15,307 nt of DNA, taken from an uncultured Desulfobacterales bacterium. GTDB lineage: Bacteria; Desulfobacterota; Desulfobacteria; Desulfobacterales; G020354645. Both the position numbers and the translations under genes were made by a program. Numbering within the stretch: the first letter of the stretch is position 1; the number at the start of each line of letters is the position of its first letter. The stretch spans positions 1 to 15,307 of the forward strand of contig CAMYNZ010000037.1 of the NCBI GenBank assembly GCA_947259865.1, written 5' to 3'. The notes under the pieces are model-generated. The model was not told the origin of the DNA and did no database searches. It was given only the letters and a program-made list of their open reading frames with translations. Positions 13,444 to 15,307 of the stretch are shown in pieces.

Positions 13444-13959
13444 ATGGGAGGAAAAGTACACGTTTATACCGGTGATGGAAAAGGGAAAACAACCGCAGCA
13501 TTGGGGCTATCCATAAGGGCCGCAGGTGCCGGGCTGCGGGTTTTCATCGCCCAATTCATCAAGGCAGACGAATACAGTGAGATAAAAGCACTGCAAAGAT
13601 TTTCAGACCTGATCACGGTTGAACAGTTTGGTTTGGGAGGCTTTATCGGGGGGACCCCGACTCCGGGGGATATTGAGGCCGCCCGCAAAGGGATCAAAAA
13701 GGTAAAGGATATTATTTCCTCAGGTAAGTATGATGTGGTCGTATTGGATGAAGCCAACATTGCGGTAAAGTACGGGCTTTTTTCAGACCAGGACCTTCTT
13801 GATATAATGGATGCAAGATCAAAAGATTTAGAAATTGTCATTACAGGAAGGGGGGCATCTCCGCGAATTATCGACAAAGCCGATCTGGTTACAGAGATGA
13901 AAGCTGTAAAACATTATTTCCAAAAAGGAGTGGAAGCCAGATCAGGGATAGAGAAATAG
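13444..13959 (+). CDS. cobO: Cob(I)yrinic acid a,c-diamide adenosyltransferase (CobO/CobA-like), second copy
   Basis: A 171-residue adenosyltransferase with the standard family P-loop GDGKGKTT at 10-17, GLSIRAAGAG at 21-30, FIAQFIKADEYSE at 34-46, the Walker B-like VVVLDEANIA at 98-107 and a C-terminal VEARSGIEK. It makes adenosylated corrinoids from Co(I) precursors and ATP. AAGGA about 7 bases before the ATG supports the start, and a promoter candidate lies upstream. Compared with the divergent copy at 12534 it has the usual VYTGDGKGKTT start in place of IYYGKGVGKTT, so the two are distinct paralogues. A short gap of 42 bases leads to the CobW-like gene in the same reading frame, so the two are probably co-transcribed. 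Confidence 0.9.
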   Translation: MGGKVHVYTGDGKGKTTAALGLSIRAAGAGLRVFIAQFIKADEYSEIKALQRFSDLITVEQFGLGGFIGGTPTPGDIEAARKGIKKVKDIISSGKYDVVVLDEANIAVKYGLFSDQDLLDIMDARSKDLEIVITGRGASPRIIDKADLVTEMKAVKHYFQKGVEARSGIEK

Positions 13960-14001
13960 AAGTATTTCATAGACCCGCCAGGTTTTTGTTTTCTTAAGAA
14001 C

Positions 14002-15021
14002 ATGCATGTTTCTTCTCAAAAAAACACGAAGGCCGCCATTGTGCTTTTGTCCGGGTTTTTAGGATCCGGCAAGACCACACTTTTAAAGCGCATCCTTTCC
14101 TGGGAGACCCGCTTATCAGAGACGGTGGTGATTGTGAATGAGTTTGGAAAGGTGGGAATCGACGGAGCGCTTCTTAAAGAAACCGGATCTGATGTGGTCG
14201 AGCTGGCCAGTGGCTGCATTTGCTGTACGCTTCAGGTTGATTTAAAACAGACCCTGGTGAGGGTCCGGGAGCGTTTTAAGCCGCGTCAAATCCTTATCGA
14301 AGCCTCCGGCATCGCCGATCCGGCAACCATTGCTGCTGTGCTCCATCACCCGGATTTCCATGCGCATCTGAAACTCAAAAAGATAATTACCGTATTGGAT
14401 TCGGAATGTTGGAAAGCGCGTGAGGCCTTTGGGACAGTGTTTTATAACCAGCTCAAGCGGGCTGATTTGATCCTTTTAAATAAAATTGATCTTTTGAATA
14501 AAGACGAGATTCGTCGGTTTTTAAAAGAGCTTCACGATACCGTGCCTGACTGCCGGGTGGTGCCCACACTTCATTGCCGTGTTGATTACGAAACCGTCTG
14601 GGCGGATCCATACCGCCAGGCTTCAGAGTTGAAATTGGCGGATTTTACGGACTTAAATGGTTTGGATCTCCGCGCACGGCAAAGGCGCCATTACCGGCAC
14701 GAAAATGGGTCCAAGAAAAACCACCCAAATGCTGAACAAATTACGGATGCCGATAATTACACGGCCTTTTCTTTTCAGGAATCCCGCGCCCTAGATGAAA
14801 ATTGCTTTAGGCGCTTCATCCAGGATTTACCCTGGGAATTGTTTCGACTGAAAGGACCGGTTCGCTTTCAGGATCGCACCGCGCTGATCAACTGTGTGGG
14901 AGGCCGATGCGGCTGGGAAAGATGGTGGGGCACCCCAGAAACTCGCCTAACGTTTATCGGATGGAGCGTTAATGCTGAGGAAACCATCAAACGCCTCAAA
15001 GATTGTATCATCGGAACTTAG
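14002..15021 (+). CDS. CobW/COG0523-family GTPase, putative metal chaperone
   Basis: A 339-residue G3E GTPase. Walker A GFLGSGKTT is at 18-26, NEFG at 46-49, the metal-binding GCICC motif at 71-75, IEASGIADP at 99-107 and the guanine-specificity NKID at 159-162. The C-terminal part (about 250-335) fits the CobW C-terminal domain. COG0523 members insert or deliver metals such as zinc or cobalt. Its position after a corrinoid adenosyltransferase suggests cobalt for corrinoid synthesis, but the two zinc methyltransferases nearby make zinc delivery equally worth considering. The ATG has no clear ribosome-binding site and no earlier start exists after the upstream stop. A histidine-rich metal loop, common in some members, is only hinted at by H-rich stretches near 114-121 and 229-242. 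Confidence 0.88.
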   Translation: MHVSSQKNTKAAIVLLSGFLGSGKTTLLKRILSWETRLSETVVIVNEFGKVGIDGALLKETGSDVVELASGCICCTLQVDLKQTLVRVRERFKPRQILIEASGIADPATIAAVLHHPDFHAHLKLKKIITVLDSECWKAREAFGTVFYNQLKRADLILLNKIDLLNKDEIRRFLKELHDTVPDCRVVPTLHCRVDYETVWADPYRQASELKLADFTDLNGLDLRARQRRHYRHENGSKKNHPNAEQITDADNYTAFSFQESRALDENCFRRFIQDLPWELFRLKGPVRFQDRTALINCVGGRCGWERWWGTPETRLTFIGWSVNAEETIKRLKDCIIGT

Positions 15022-15076
15022 CCCGGATCTGACCGAGGGTGGAAAACCAAAAGAGATCTGATCTAAAGACGATCGC

Positions 15077-15096
15077 ACCCAGTATTTTATATGGGT
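15077..15096. terminator. Weak bidirectional terminator candidate
   Basis: ACCCA pairs with TGGGT, continued by three A-T pairs across a bulged G. It lies between the CobW-like gene and the converging minus-strand gene. There is no adjacent T-run on either strand, so the call is weak. Confidence 0.25.
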
Positions 15097-15112
15097 CAGC
15101 TAACATTATTTT

Positions 15113-15307
15113 TTAGTTTAGCACATAATGATGCGGTTCCGGGTGAATCTCTTCGACAAACCGGAATTCAAAAATGTCTTCGATATCAAGCGCCCGTCTG
15201 ATATATCCCAATCGGTGCAAGGCTTTGACAAATTCCATCGTCGATTTAACGTATCCGTCAGAAAGCGCGATGCAATACTTCGGGGATATTTTCAGGACTG
15301 CTTTTAT
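15113..15307 (-). CDS. Probable ABC-transporter substrate-binding protein (NitT/TauT-like), C-terminal part only
   Basis: On the minus strand the frame is open to the right window edge and ends at 15113, giving 64 residues. The segment ALSDGYVKSTMEFVKALHRL, then GYI and a short acidic stretch, ending EEIHPEPHHYVLN, resembles the C-terminus of NMT1/SsuA-type periplasmic binding proteins, where the last helices contain a similar MEFxxALxxLGYI pattern. Only the tail is visible, so the signal peptide and ligand site cannot be judged. It converges with the CobW-like gene and is probably a separate unit. Confidence 0.45.
   Translation of the reverse strand: MKAVLKISPKYCIALSDGYVKSTMEFVKALHRLGYIRRALDIEDIFEFRFVEEIHPEPHHYVLN

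Overview
The window looks like a chromosomal segment of an anaerobic, sulfate-reducer-like bacterium (Desulfobacterota, probably Desulfobacterales). That placement is inferred from gene content: an HdrD/DsrK-type Fe-S protein with a membrane cytochrome b, corrinoid-dependent methyl transfer, and corrinoid adenosylation and assembly genes. No rRNA, tRNA, insertion sequence or CRISPR array was seen.

Layout. (1) 1-255: the C-terminus of a cobS-like gene, entering from the left. (2) 350-2718, minus strand: an electron-transfer operon with a two-CCG Fe-S protein (HdrD-like), a small Cys-rich protein and a NarI/HdrE-like membrane protein. (3) 2719-2962: a divergent control region with three copies of a 19-bp dyad operator. 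(4) 2963-6631, plus strand: a sodium:solute symporter, a first MtaA/UroD-type methyltransferase, a carboxymuconolactone-decarboxylase-like protein and a DsrE-like protein. (5) 6637-12469, plus strand: a good promoter candidate, then an FAD/NAD(P) reductase, an MtrH-like methyltransferase, a second MtaA/UroD-type methyltransferase, a corrinoid protein and a RACE-type corrinoid activator. (6) 12534-15021: two divergent cob(I)yrinic acid adenosyltransferase genes and a CobW-like GTPase. (7) 15113-15307, minus strand: the C-terminus of a probable ABC-transporter substrate-binding protein.

How it probably works (inference). The order MtrH-like, UroD-like, corrinoid protein, activator matches the parts of corrinoid O-demethylases (Mtv/Odm/Vdm in acetogens, MtoABCD in methoxydotrophic archaea). 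The symporter would import a methylated substrate. A UroD-type zinc methyltransferase would move its methyl group to the corrinoid protein, and the MtrH-like protein would pass it on to a pterin such as tetrahydrofolate. The RACE protein, perhaps fed electrons by the neighbouring flavin reductase, would rescue oxidised Co(II). Oxidising the methyl group releases electrons, which the divergently encoded HdrD-like/membrane module might exchange with the quinone pool. The flanking cob genes and the CobW-like GTPase suit a high demand for corrinoid and metal. The substrate cannot be read from the sequence. Methoxylated aromatics fit the enzyme set best; methylated sulfur compounds remain possible. 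No MttB-type amine or betaine methyltransferase is present.

The least expected features are the three-operator divergent promoter, the membrane cytochrome that keeps only the helix-V histidine pair, a second zinc methyltransferase with no corrinoid protein of its own, a ribosome-binding site folded into a hairpin, and a cobO-like gene whose best start codon is ATC.
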